A DNA stretch of 64,000 bases. Source: Jaltomata sinuosa. Taxonomy: Eukaryota; Streptophyta; Magnoliopsida; Solanales; Solanaceae. This document shows positions 46,656 through 58,778 of the stretch, one piece after another. The stretch is from positions 124,001 to 188,000 of the forward strand of contig QJPP01001827.1 in assembly GCA_003996215.1 (NCBI GenBank), written 5' to 3'. How positions within the stretch are numbered: position 1 is the stretch's first letter; every line of letters begins with the position of its first letter. The position numbers were made by a program, and so were the translations under genes. Below the pieces are notes generated by a model. It had not been told where the DNA came from, did no database searches, and saw only the letters and a list, made by a program, of their open reading frames with translations.

Positions 46656-48897
46656 CCCATCCTTTTTCTTCACGAAGAGAACAGGAGCACCCCAAGGAGA
46701 CACACTCGGTCTAATGAACCCCTTAACTAACAAATCCTAGAGCTCTCCTTAAGCTCTATCAACTCAGCAGGAGCCATACGGTAGGGAGGAATAGAAATGG
46801 GCCTGGTACCTGGCTCTAACTCAATGGAAAAATCAATATCTCTCTCAGGTGGAAGCCCTGGCAGGTTGGTAGGAAATACATCTAAGAAGTCTAACCACAG
46901 GAATAGACTCAGAAGACGAAGGGTCAGCACTAGCATCTCGGACATATGCTAGATAAGTTAAATACCCAAGGGAAATCAACTTCCTAGTTCGAAGACAAGA
47001 GATGATCCCAGACGGTGCATAGCTAACAGAACCCTACCACACAACCGGGGATATACCGGGCACGGCGATGGTATCGGTCTTGGCATAACAATCCAAAAGA
47101 GCACGGTGAGGGGATAACCAGTCCATGCCCCGTATCATATCAACATCTAACATATCAAGTATCATCAAATCACCCCAAGTCTCCAAATCACCAACAAATA
47201 TCATGCAAGATCTCACAATCCGATCCACTACTAAAAAATCTCCTACTGGTGTCAAAACAAAAACAGGAACAAATAATGGCTTACTAGCCAACCCTAAACA
47301 AGGCAGAAAGTAGGCAGATACATATGAACAAGTGGATCTAGGATCAAATAAAGCCATAGCAGGCTGATGGCATACATAAATTGTACTTGTAATCACGACA
47401 TCCGAGGCCTCTGCCTCTAGTCTCCTAGGGACCGCATAGAACTAACGACGACCTCCACTTGCCCGACTGTCATCCCTACCACTTGCTCTGCCACGTGGAG
47501 CACCACCTCTACCCTGACCACCACCTCCTTAAGCCGGTGGCTGAACTGAGCAAATAGGCTGAGCCGGCAGAGTGGCTGGCTGAACTGCGCCCTGCTGGGG
47601 GCTATATCTAGCAAAATGACCAACAATACCATAGGTGAAACAATCCCCTGGAGACCTACTCGGTCGGGATGAACCAACAAACCCGTATGGCCACCATGGC
47701 CTAACACCCCAGAAGCTGTACCCCTCAAAGACTAACCGCTGTAGCCCTGATGGCTGTTCTGACCCTGCTTGAACTGAGTATTATCGGCAGCCTAAAATGA
47801 AGCCTGAATCGGTCAGCTGGACTGACCCTGGTGCTGCTGTGGCTGATAACCTCGACCCCATTGTCCTGAACCTTTACCGCTATGTCTAGAACCACTGTAG
47901 CCACCTTGATGTCAAGGCCTCTTATCTCTGGCCTCGGTGTCATGATAACGCAAATCCTTTATAGTACGGGCGTAGTCCGTGATAGCCTGGATAGACCGAC
48001 CACTAGCAACCAATATCTCTACAGGCTCTCTAAACTCTCTCGGTAGCCCCCAAACAAATCTACGGACCCTGTCAGCCTCAGTAGGTATAATCATGGCCCC
48101 AAATGGAGAAAGCAGATGGAAATGGGTCTCGTACTCCGAGACAGTCATAGTATCCTGAGCAAGTCTAGTGACTCCTCTCTTTGCCTATCTTTGTTGCTCT
48201 GAGGTAAGAATTTGGCCATGAAGGCCTCATAGAACTTGGACCAAGTCAAAGGAGGTGATGTAGAAGGTCTGCAAGCAGCCTGTGCCCTCCACCATAACTT
48301 TGCTGGACCCTCCAGCTGATAAGCAGTAATGAAGTCATGTTGGTCCTGTCCTGATGTACCAGCGAATCTCGGTAGTGCCAATCTCAAAAATCTACTCATC
48401 TCCCCATCTGTTATAGCTGGGCGATGAGCAAGAGGTTGTGCAACCGTTGGAACTAGGATAACCTCAGCACGGGGAGTCGCAGTAGCAGGCTGTGCTCCTG
48501 AACTATGGAAACGCAGGGCTTCCCCCTGAGCGGGTGTCTATGCTACCTCCGAAGGTCTCTCTCCAATCATACCAAAAAGCTGAATAAGTAAACCCCGAAC
48601 ATCTGAGGACTAAGCTGAGGCTGAAGCTAGCACAAAAACTGGTGCTGGAACTGGCACTGGAGCTAGTGGTACCTGGGCTATCCCCGAGCCCACATGCTGC
48701 TACTCTGGAGTGAACTCTGGCTCGTAGTCAAACTCGGGCCCTATCTTAACTCTAGCAGCTCTAGCAGGTGCCGCTGCTCTGGGATGACGTAGACCCTTAC
48801 CTCTACCCTTGCGACCACCCCAGCCCCTAGCTGGGGTCAAAGGTGTAGGGGCAGGAGGCTCCCCTCTGCCAGAAGCTAAAGATCTCGTACGAACCAT
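46656..48897 (-). pseudogene. Broken gag, protease and RT start of G
   Basis: ATG at 48897 opens a basic gag start (MVRTRSLASGRGEPP), interrupted by stops near 48700-48530. Capsid pieces: FLRLALPRFAGTSGQD (48390s), KLWWRAQAACRPS, then a frameshift near 48170 into 48148-47912 (RRFVWGLPREFREPVEIL). A zinc knuckle near 47640 reads CFTYGIVGHFARYSP, with two cysteines as Y or S. Protease (47396-47034) has LFDPRSTCSYVS: the active-site D remains, but the usual glycine of DPGS is R. RT begins ERDIDFSIELEPGTRPIS and is cut in the VLFVKKKDG region. Inactive. Confidence 0.87.
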
Positions 48898-49095
48898 CTG
48901 CGAAAGAGTGAACCAGAATAAGTGAGATTCTAGAAACTTTCAAGGGTACTACGCATGAGATAGAAACAAGAAAAGTCCAATTTTCCTAAGATGTCACTAT
49001 AGCCTCCCGAAGATTGAGTATAAGACATCTCCGCCCCAATCCATAGGACTCTACTAGACATTGTCTCTTATATCAATGACACCGGTGAACCTAGA

Positions 49096-49107
49096 GCTCT
49101 GATACTA
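49096..49107 (-). other. Primer-binding site of G, initiator tRNA-Met type
   Basis: Minus-strand TAGTATCAGAGC is one base off TGGTATCAGAGC. It lies 3 nt from the LTR end (49111). Confidence 0.82.
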
Positions 49108-49110
49108 AGA

Positions 49111-52100
49111 TGTCATGACTCAATGTTTTGGTCATGATGAGACCTACAAACCCCCAGTAGGCGAACCAATCCCCGTAGCCCATAACGGTCAGTAATGGGC
49201 TACTATCTAACAATCTAAGCAGAAGAAACAGTTTAATAAGCGGAAGCAAGGGAACGAGATAAAGAGAATAGATAATAGGAGTATATACCTACACATGCGG
49301 AAGCTAAACCAAACCCAAAACCTGGTATCATAGTATAGAGCTGGAACTACATATAAGGAGTACGAAGCATCCAAAATAATATATACATAAAGGTCTCCGA
49401 GTAGTAATAGAGTACACAAGAAAAATATAAACTAAAAGCTAAGCTTCGGTCGCCAAGAGCTCACCCTCAGTCTAGAGTATCACAAAAGAAGCTCCTCCCA
49501 TGAGTCTCCCATGAGCTTACAGTGATGGCCCACACTAGGATCTGCACCAGAAGATGCAGAGTGTAGTATGAGCACCAAATGTGATGGATAAGGTACCCAG
49601 AAGGTATCATAGGCCGACTGGGCACATATAAGATAAAAGCGTAATAACAGACAGAATAGAAAAAACAAGTATTCACAAAATTCTATGAAAAAGTCACACA
49701 GGAACTAGCCCAGAGGGAAGACAAAAGAAGACAACATACAAAGCTAGCAAGTAGAATATATACACAACAGGCACAGCTGAAAGTAAGAAATGACGCACCT
49801 GGGATCCTTGCAATAACAATATATACATAATAAGTTTTAGAAGTGGACAATATACCGGTAAACTCAAGTACAAGGGAAAGAAGAGGAGAGTAAAGATAGA
49901 CATGCTCAGAAAACAGGAATCCATAACCCACTAATCATATCAATCTCAAATCCAGAAACTAACAACCTAGCAGTAACAATCTTATAATTATAACCATAGA
50001 AGGGGATAACACTGTGATGAAGTGACAGGAGTCTACCTATAGTCCCTCAGCCGCCCATACAATCGAGGAACGCAAACAAGTAAAAACAAACCCTTCGGCC
50101 GCCCATATAACCGAAGCGTACACTCAACAAACAACAAATAAGGGAGGAATCTCAAACAGTGAATGATATGATGCATGAAGATCTCAGAGTGAAGTGGTAA
50201 CTCTGTATGTACCCCCTCCGATGTTGATCGGGCCCAACAGGTAGGTTCTATGGAAGGACACTGCTCGTATTCCTCTACTCCACCATATACCCTCCCTCTA
50301 GCATATGTTGCCCTAGGCCCCAGGTCCAAAATGGCAAGGTCCATGGAGATCTTGGACCCCATACTAAAACTTAGTATCGAAACATGTCATCTGGAAGCAA
50401 GTCCGGGTTCAAGCTAGAGACCCAGTCTCGAATATGCATGCCCAAACCCTGTCCAGGACTGAAGTAGTGGGAAAAATGTCTCAAAACACCTCCAAGGGTG
50501 CCCAGGCATAACCGGGTCTAAAACAGTAGAAAGTCATCTCAGGTGCTCGGTCCGACCGAGGCTAAAGTCATCCCAAATCAGTAAGAAAACTCAACTAGCA
50601 CCCCGGCTCTGCCGAGTCTAGCGTTAATAGTAAAACTGGTGATATAAATCATAATTTAACTTTTTTTTACCCCAAGAAGATCCAACTGTTAAGTCAAACT
50701 ATTTCCAACCCATTTACATCGAAAACAGACCCCCAAGGCCATGCAAAGTTTAGAAAATCAGTTCTAGTAGGCCCGAATCCAAAAATGTAATAAAGCATGG
50801 ATAAAACCTATTTATATGCATGGAAATGATATGATTAAACACAAATAGCCACCCAGCAGCTCACAATCGACCTTTCGGCCCTGCACAGGCTCCCATCGCT
50901 CTACAACACAGATAGCGAGTATAATATCATGATAATGATGCCCGGGACTCACGGCCACCCCCGAATAACCCACCATCTATGGTCTAGAGTAAAAACAAGG
51001 CCACACAAGACCATAAGGGTGATAATATCAGCTGCGGAGAATACTACACAAAATGGAGGAAAGAAATGAGGCAAAACATGGAAAACGGTCAAAGTCTGTG
51101 GTACCAACCTAATAACCCAACCCAAGGATGCCAGCTAGTATAATTTTATCCAATATGTGCTAAGCTTAGGGAGTTTAGACCGTAACCTACTTGTCGTATG
51201 ATGACAAGCTACTGGGACAACAAAATCTAAGCCTGAATCACTCTGCGAAACTTCGAATGATAATCAAACTATCAAAAACATAGATAAGACATTAAAATGA
51301 GTCTAACGATACCCATAATGCTACAATTATAGCTGGGCCAAAATCCAGATCAAAAGTGGGATCGCAGGGCCCACGACCCGAAACCAAAAATGGATAGGAT
51401 AACTATAACCACAACGATGCCAAGAAGACATACTCCAAAATTGAGCACAATTGGCCAAGGGAAGGGTGCCAAAACAGCCAACTCAAGAGAGGATTTAAGT
51501 TGGAATTTAAGAACGATAATTGAAAATTAGGAAAGGATTACTTACCCCAAAGATAGAATTTAAGCCAAGAAGGATAATTCTCTAAACCCACGAACATGCA
51601 AGAGCTATGAGGCAGCCACTACATCAATTTTCAAGCTTTTGGAATTTAGCAACAATGGTGGATTTTAGAGAAAACCAAAAGGAAGCAAGTTAGGGAAGAT
51701 GACTTACCAAGAGACAAAAAAGCACGGATTTATGATGAAAAACAGTTTCCCCAAGGTTAGAACTGGTATTGGAGCAATTTGGGAGAGTATTTAAGTGTTT
51801 AGAGTTTGGAAAAGTGGAGCTAAAATACTGGAAAAATCAAATCAAGGCAATATATAGTTGCGGGGAATTGTCCAGCGCCAATGGCTCCCAGGCATCCCAG
51901 GAAGCACTATGACGCGGGCCAGCCGAAACGCGCATGAGCGCGATCGCACTAGGCCAGCACCGATGGCGCTGAAGGCCTGGCCTGCAACATTTTTCTGCAA
52001 CTCTTTGAAAACTCCACAGGGCATTCCGAGCAAAACCAGAAATCGATAGTCAAAAACTAATAATGCTAAAGGAGTGGAGACGACATTCCAGACTCAATGG

Positions 52101-52650
52101 ATTTGACAAAACTTCTGTACGAGGTCATTTCGGAGAAATATTGACCTAAGTCAACACTAACTAAAATAACTCAAAGGCTCGAAATGAGCCCGGCTTACTT
52201 GGAACCTGAACCAACCACTTACCTAACCCAAACTCAACATTTTGGAGCTGATGGAATCATCGAATTTCAAATCTGACGTTCCGATCATGAAAAGTTATCC
52301 AAAGTTACACTTTCAACTCCAAATGGCCTTAAAATAGAGAAAACAACACAAAACCCACACCAAAAGTTCTCATGCCTCAACTGAAGGTCCAACTAGACCA
52401 AACTTAACGCTATAGAGCTAATAGAACTGTCAGAATTCAATTCTTAGCATGTTAGATAAGAATGTTGACTAAAGTCAATGATATTCTAAGTTAAAGCTCT
52501 AAAATAGGCAAACGGCCAAAACGCCCAAACGAACGACCAAGGCACTGAATTATCGATCCCAACAAGCGATAAATAACTTGAAGCCACTACAGGAAATCTC
52601 TAAAGTATAATGAATGCATAAACACGAAGATGACCGAAAGGGTCATCACA
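49111..52650 (-). repeat. 5' LTR of G (3540 bp)
   Basis: Minus strand: starts TGTGATGACC at 52650 and ends GAGTCATGACA at 49111. Full-length relative of F's LTRs. TATATA at 51851-51856 borders a word patch (GCGCCAATGGC, CGCGATCGCAC, CACCGATGGCGC) at 51868-51985. Confidence 0.87.
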
Positions 52651-53652
52651 TACTTCTAACCATACTTCTCTATTTTAGTTCAAAGTCTCTTAATCAAGCT
52701 ATCTTTTAGCCCCAAAAATCTTCTCAAATGTTCTCGACCAATTCTATCTTTATGACTATATGGTGATACTTTACTGAGTTTGATATCTTATAACTCTTGT
52801 AGATTCAGATCAACAAATGACCAAGTAAAGCTTTGGAAGATATTATAACATGTAAATCCTCATATATTGAGTACTAATGGAGTCATCATGTGACTTGGTT
52901 ATGATATATGAAATTAGCCACTTTAGGCAAACAATTGAATTCCATCAATAGTCAGTTAAATTATTCTGATGGCATAATAAATAAAGGTTAATTGATCCCT
53001 TCTTCCATAATCACATAGGAACAATAAGCTGTGACAAACACATATCAGGTGTACCAGGCCATTAAGATATCCCTTTCTTAGGGAAGAAATCAAATGAACT
53101 TTATCGATCTCCAAGATGTAATCAAATGAGCTTGAAGGGTATCTTTCAAATGAATATAACCATGTGAAATCAAATGAAAAAAAATGATAATTACACCTTA
53201 TAACATATATAGTCAACTGTAGGTAATCTGAGCGCAGTCATTCACGCTAAGTATCCCTCCTACTATACAAATATAGGTGCGTTACTGGGTATTATATTGG
53301 ATCACTATATCCTTTATAGGATGGATATTTTATTTCTTTATTGACTTTCTTAGCTTTGTAGAAAGGGTACGTAACATACATCGATAATATTATCACTTCT
53401 CATAAGAAGGGCGCCACATGTAACTTAGGACTATATAATAATTTCTATGTAACATCTGCTATCCTTCATATGAGTCATACCCTAACTTGGAATTCTTTTT
53501 TATAAACATACTTTGTCTATGTTATTCAACTAATGTTCTACTATGTTTCATGTGCAACCTCTGCTCTTTTGTAAGAAATTAACTTGTATTATGCCTTCTG
53601 CCTCTCGGGATACTCTGATAGATCTTAGCTTATGTCTAGACCTTAACATTTA
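52651..53652 (-). other. Probable second piece of element I interior
   Basis: No gene seen. Style and position suggest it continues the element interrupted at 37319: it lies between G's outer LTR end and D's outer LTR end and resembles neither. It ends in ATTTA, the left target duplication of D. Assignment to I is inference. Confidence 0.4.
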
Positions 53653-56074
53653 TGTCATGCCCTGAGCCTATCCCCTGGATGTAACATGGGACCCAAGATC
53701 ACAAGTGATCTCAAGATAACCCTCTGGCATTAGCATGACTTAAAAAATGAACAAAACATAAGAATGGAAGCTTAACTAAAGTAATGAGCAACTTAATCTG
53801 TTATATAAATAAGAGTCTAAGAATGAGAATCGTAATACAACTGAATATCTGACTCTATATCTGAAAGCCTCTACTACTGATGAGCTGCTGTGACAAGCCC
53901 CCATCTAACTCTAAATACTAAAAACTAAATTAAGGAACTAAAAGTCTAGAATAAAGCTAAATCCAAGTCCTCAAAGGAGGAGGACTAACCAAGTTGGTTG
54001 GATGTGCTGCTGATCTACTAGCCACGAATCTAGGAGTGGGCTACAAAATCTACATCATGATATGATGCAACACAAAGAGGTATACAATCAATACTATGGA
54101 ATGTACTGAGTATAGGAGATATGCATAAATCATGATAAAGTACACTTGAAAGCATGCTTAAAGCTGAGTTCATGCATAAATAGAAGAAATCATAAGTAAA
54201 TATCAAAATTTAAACGTAAGTCATAAAACAATAAGCCAAGCTGCAAAAAGGATATCATATAACTTAAAAGCATGAAAATATTAATACGGGAGTTTCTATT
54301 AACCGACATAAACCATGATGAGCTACATGGAGTCCAATGTCATACACCCACACTGAAAAAGGTTATCCTAATCGGCCAAGGTCAGAACCATATCATAATA
54401 GGATCCTGGCATAAGCCACAAAGGGCAATCTATGGTGGCAACGTAGTTTTGGATTTAGGTTATCTAGAACCCTCATTGCTCGGTGCTAAATACTACCCCC
54501 AAAATCTATCATAAATCTCACATACATGTGACATATCTAAATGCCAAAGCTTGTTCATAATCATAATCATATTGCCAAACCCGGATCATCATACAACTCA
54601 CAAACCTTGGTTTTGAAAATAGTTTATGAGCATTAATGGAACGTCAGGATGTCATACAAATATCATGAATATACTGCTGTGATCCTAAGCTACGTAATAT
54701 GTCATAAATCATATGCTAAAAATCATGTATTTGGAAACGTTCTTTGTTCATCGTGCTTGTAGCAAAATCATGGAAAAACATACTCAACATTTGCATAGCT
54801 TTATAGATTTTAAAAATAGAGTTTTTGATTGAACACATACCATAAGGTGAAATCATTATAGAAATCATTATCGATGCATGGGCTTTTGAAAACACTTAAG
54901 GAATCTTATATGAATTATGGGTAAAAGATGAGAAACCATGAATTGATACCAATAAACTTAATTTATAACAATTTCACAAATTGGGCAAAGGTTAGCCTTC
55001 AAATCATAAATAGGAAACTACTTATAAAAATCCATGCAATTTAGAGTTAGAATTCATAGAAGAATCACGAGGAAACAATTTATAAAGAAACCCATGAGAA
55101 TTGGATAAAACACTAATTTAGAAATCGATAAATTCAATTTAGAAGGTTGGGGTTTTGGGCATAAGGGTGAAGGGATTCCCTTACTGAATACCCACATACC
55201 TGAATTGAAGCTTTCCTAACTTGGGACTTGAGGATGGAGACTTGAAGATGGAATCCTTAGCATGAAGCTTGGAGAATGGAGACCCTTTTATTCTCTTGGA
55301 ACTAGATTGAGAGAATAGAAGAGAACTTAGGCTAAGTGGGAATAAAACCCCTTCTAATTTTCCTAAACTGACTTAATAGAAGTTAAAAGAGTGGGAAATT
55401 ACAAAAATACTCCTGGGAAAAGAGTCTAAAAACTTCAGAAAATTTCTTCAAGACTTCCATGGACATAAATCACGGCCCGTAGAATGAAGGTCGTGGTTTT
55501 AGGGGACTTTTCAGGCCTCTGGATTGATTTCCAATAGGGGAAACCACGGTTCATTGTTTGATCCATGACTCGTGGATGAAACTCGTGAATCTAAAGCAAA
55601 AAACAGATCTGCAAGTTTGATTTCACAGATTCAAACCACGGGTCGTGGTTTGATCCAAGAGCCATAGATGGCGTTCATGGTTTCTGTCTGTCTTTTTTAC
55701 AGACAGACACATTTTAGTAAAATGCTGATAAACCTTTACTCTAGACTCGTATTAATATGCGGTCAGTGGCGTTGGAAAGAAGACTCGAAGATCTTTAATT
55801 TGGTAGGTACTAGGTCACTAAATCTTCAAATTCTAGGAGTTATGATTGTTTGAAGTTGAACCTTGAAAAATCTTACACTAAAACTCAATCGGTAAGGAAG
55901 CTTTAAACTCAACTTTGAGCTAGAGGTTGTTTATGATCCTTATTCATATATAATACACCTTCAAACCTTAAGAATAGGTCTTAATACTTAGATACATAGA
56001 AAATTTATTTAGTTCGGGTCTAACAACACATGAAGAACGATTTAGACTTGGCTTAGAATTTTTGGAGTGTTACA
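53653..56074 (-). repeat. 3' LTR of D (2422 bp)
   Basis: Minus strand TGTAACACTCC...GGGCATGACA. Nearly collinear with 58779-61233, with scattered substitutions and small indels. Contains a patch of CACGGCCCGTA/CCACGGGTCGTGG-type words at 55460-55680. Confidence 0.92.
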
Positions 56075-56108
56075 ATATCTCCCCATTGGAATCATTCATC
56101 CTCGAATG
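56075..56108 (-). other. Polypurine tract and AGGA-loop hairpin of D
   Basis: Minus strand: CATTCG-AGGA-TGAATG (56108 to 56093; five pairs plus a G-U), 18 nt before the LTR. It is followed by the tract CCAATGGGGAGATAT. Confidence 0.72.
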
Positions 56109-58762
56109 AAGACTAAAAGTTAATATTGGAGGGCAAAAAGGGTTGCAATACCATCAACTGAGTTCCAAGAGCTGAAATATTTTATGGTAACTGATTTCTG
56201 ACTGAAATATAAACTGAGATGAATTCAGAGGGCATGTATGCATACGAAGAGCATAAGCATAACTGATGGGACATGAAACTGAATACCTAACATGATAACT
56301 GGTCTGGAGTAAGAGTAGTGTCTCAGTTGAAACTCATAAGGAATGAGCACATTCTTAGAAATCGTAGTTAACTGAAAAGGACATCAAACTGAGAGGGGTA
56401 ACCATACAAGAAAACCATTCTCTTTTAAACTGAACTTACTACCTTGGACTAAACTGAATGTAGGGCCTTATAGCCTTAGGAATGATTATCGATAGGTCTG
56501 AACTAATCTGATATGAAGAGTCTAGTATTCTTGCAAGCTGAATCTAATGGACCTAAGATATGAGCACCCTGGGCTAGGAGTAAGAACAAGACTATTCTTG
56601 CCTTAATTACGACGGTTGACAACTCTTAAGCTTAGAAACACCTTTCAACTACACTAACTCCTGTGAATACTAAGGTCTGAGTCTAACTACCTGCTTTCAC
56701 TATGTTCAAGCCTATCTTGACTAAATCTCTTACATCTAGAGTTACCTCCCAAGAATAATATTCCTTCTTATCATGAAAATCAACTAACCTTGAGCTCTAA
56801 CCAATGGGTCACTATGCGCACAAAGCAAAAGCCCACATGTATTTCATCACGACTCTTAAGCCTATCACTATGATCACCCTATGGTTTGTAGCTCATACTA
56901 TCCAAGAATTCTCCCCTCTTCCTGACATATCTAGGAGCTGTAACTTGAAGAACTTCTACAAAGAGACATACCAAAATTTCTTATCTAACTATTTCACATA
57001 AATAATCCTCACCTAACTTTTTTTCCACAATTACAACCTACTACTTCCCATATAGGCTACTACTTAGCTTCCTCTACTAACAACTATGATAACACAAGCC
57101 AAGATCACTGAGAGAATAGGGTGGGAGCATGAGCATCATGAATGAAGGAATACTGATCGGTCTTGACTTACACTTAGCTTGATCTATCCACTCAAGGTAA
57201 GGTATGAGAAGTCGAGTGAAAGGGCATAAGTGTCTCACATCCTAGACTTACAAAGCATGGTTAGAGTAAGGAAATCACAAGCATGAATTATTCGAGAAAT
57301 CTGGTATGAGCATAAACTTGATGTAGCATGATTTCATTATCCATTAAGGCATATCTAGAGAACTGAGTATATAGAGCTGAGCATAGTGTGAGACACGAGC
57401 TTTCATATATGACAAGTATCATGGTGTAAAGCTGGAATTCATAGAATCATAGAGTAATATTGGAATCATTGTCTGGAGCAATTTTTTGTTTGTTCTGGGA
57501 GTTGAGTATGGACTTGAATCTGCATGAAGTCTGTGAATTTGAATTAAGAATATGGCACTGGAATACATGACATTAATGGGGTGTTGTAATGAGGGAAGTA
57601 TACTTAAGGTGCTAGGATAGAAATAAGTCTCTGTAGCCCTCCTAACTTTATTCTGACACCCATTAGCATCACTACCCGAGTCTCCAAAATCTGACTAATT
57701 CTACATCCCACCATATCCCCCTTATATTCATGCTACCTTCTAAGTCTGTGGACCTCTCGCTAACCTATAAATGGAACTATGATCATTTTACTCTAACAGA
57801 GCAAACATCACTCTAGGAGTTAATCTGAATATACATTTCCTTCTATAGTCTAAGGCTCACCCTTACCTAAAAATATTGGCCTCAACCTTTCTATCTTATA
57901 TAAGGGTTGTACATATCACACTCAATAACTTCCTACCTATCCCTTGCAAAGACATGTCAAGCTTACATTGTTCTAACTCCCAAAGCTCTCTCTTTCTTCT
58001 ACCTACCAAACGAAATGCGTTAAAGCCTATACCGAGAGGCTCAAAATTGCCTATCCTTCTCTGACTCACATACATATATATCATTCCTACACATTCACAC
58101 TTGTTGTAACTCATTGCTTAAACTCTTGCATACACTATACCAAGCCTACCAGAAAATACCACAAAACTATCATTCTCACTCTCATACTATCATCCTTTTG
58201 TTCACATCGTATACCTGGTCTATACTAGCACAAAAACTAACCACTCTTTAATCCACACCAAGGGACGTATCATCCCATTACCATCTAGTAAAACACAAAT
58301 CTAAAAACATACTCCAATCAACTATCATTCTCCCATCTAGGATACCATACTGCTGACTTTATATTTCTACCTCTAGGTTTATTCTACTACTAATGGCTTA
58401 CAATACAACATTTGTCGGGTGAAAACACTACCCAAGGATCTAGGTACACATTTTCCCCTCTTACAGAACAATTAGTAACAAGGTTCTGAAAGAGAATCTA
58501 AGAGCACCTCGCTAAGAGATAATTTGAGATTTACTAATTCTGGCACCGCATATATGAGGTAAAGAAGATGGAATTGGGACAACACATAAATTTGGAGAAT
58601 AAATAGAGTTAAACTCTATCTCATGATATTGAACATAAAAGAAGTGAAGTTTTTCCTAAGACACCTCGTAGCTTCCCTCTCATAAGTGTGGCAGGCTTCA
58701 CAGCCAGGAAAGATACTCTACTTGAAGCAGCTTTCAAACACCCTAGGACTCTTGAACCTGAT
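56109..58762 (-). other. Non-coding interior of D
   Basis: No domain found on either strand; the longest frames (about 60-70 residues) are chance. Near the 5' end (minus strand), a leader with CACACTTATGAGAGGGAAGC near 58675-58690 is reminiscent of Ty3/gypsy leaders, but no gag follows. Confidence 0.6.
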
Positions 58763-58774
58763 GCTCTGATACCA
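58763..58774 (-). other. Primer-binding site of D, initiator tRNA-Met type
   Basis: Minus-strand TGGTATCAGAGC is a perfect 12-nt complement of the plant initiator tRNA-Met 3' end. It lies 4 nt from the right LTR. Confidence 0.9.
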
Positions 58775-58778
58775 AGTT

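Larger units (their letters stand above)
46656..52650 (-). mobile_element. Tekay/Del-type element G, 5' half
   Basis: Read on the minus strand: complete LTR (52650 to 49111), initiator-Met primer site, leader, gag, protease and the first part of RT. It is broken off at 46656 against LTR fragment M. It is the most complete 5' end of the Tekay family in the window and serves as reference for what F lost. Flank right of the LTR is TACTT. Confidence 0.85.

Noticed and set aside
37320..52650. H-M-G block considered as one composite insertion with its own target duplication
   Set aside because: Flanks AACAT (left) and TACTT (right) do not match, and internal junctions show three separate fragments.
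49096..58774. Primer-site matches considered as tRNA genes
   Set aside because: Only 12-17 nt match tRNA 3' ends, placed next to LTRs; no cloverleaf sequence around them.
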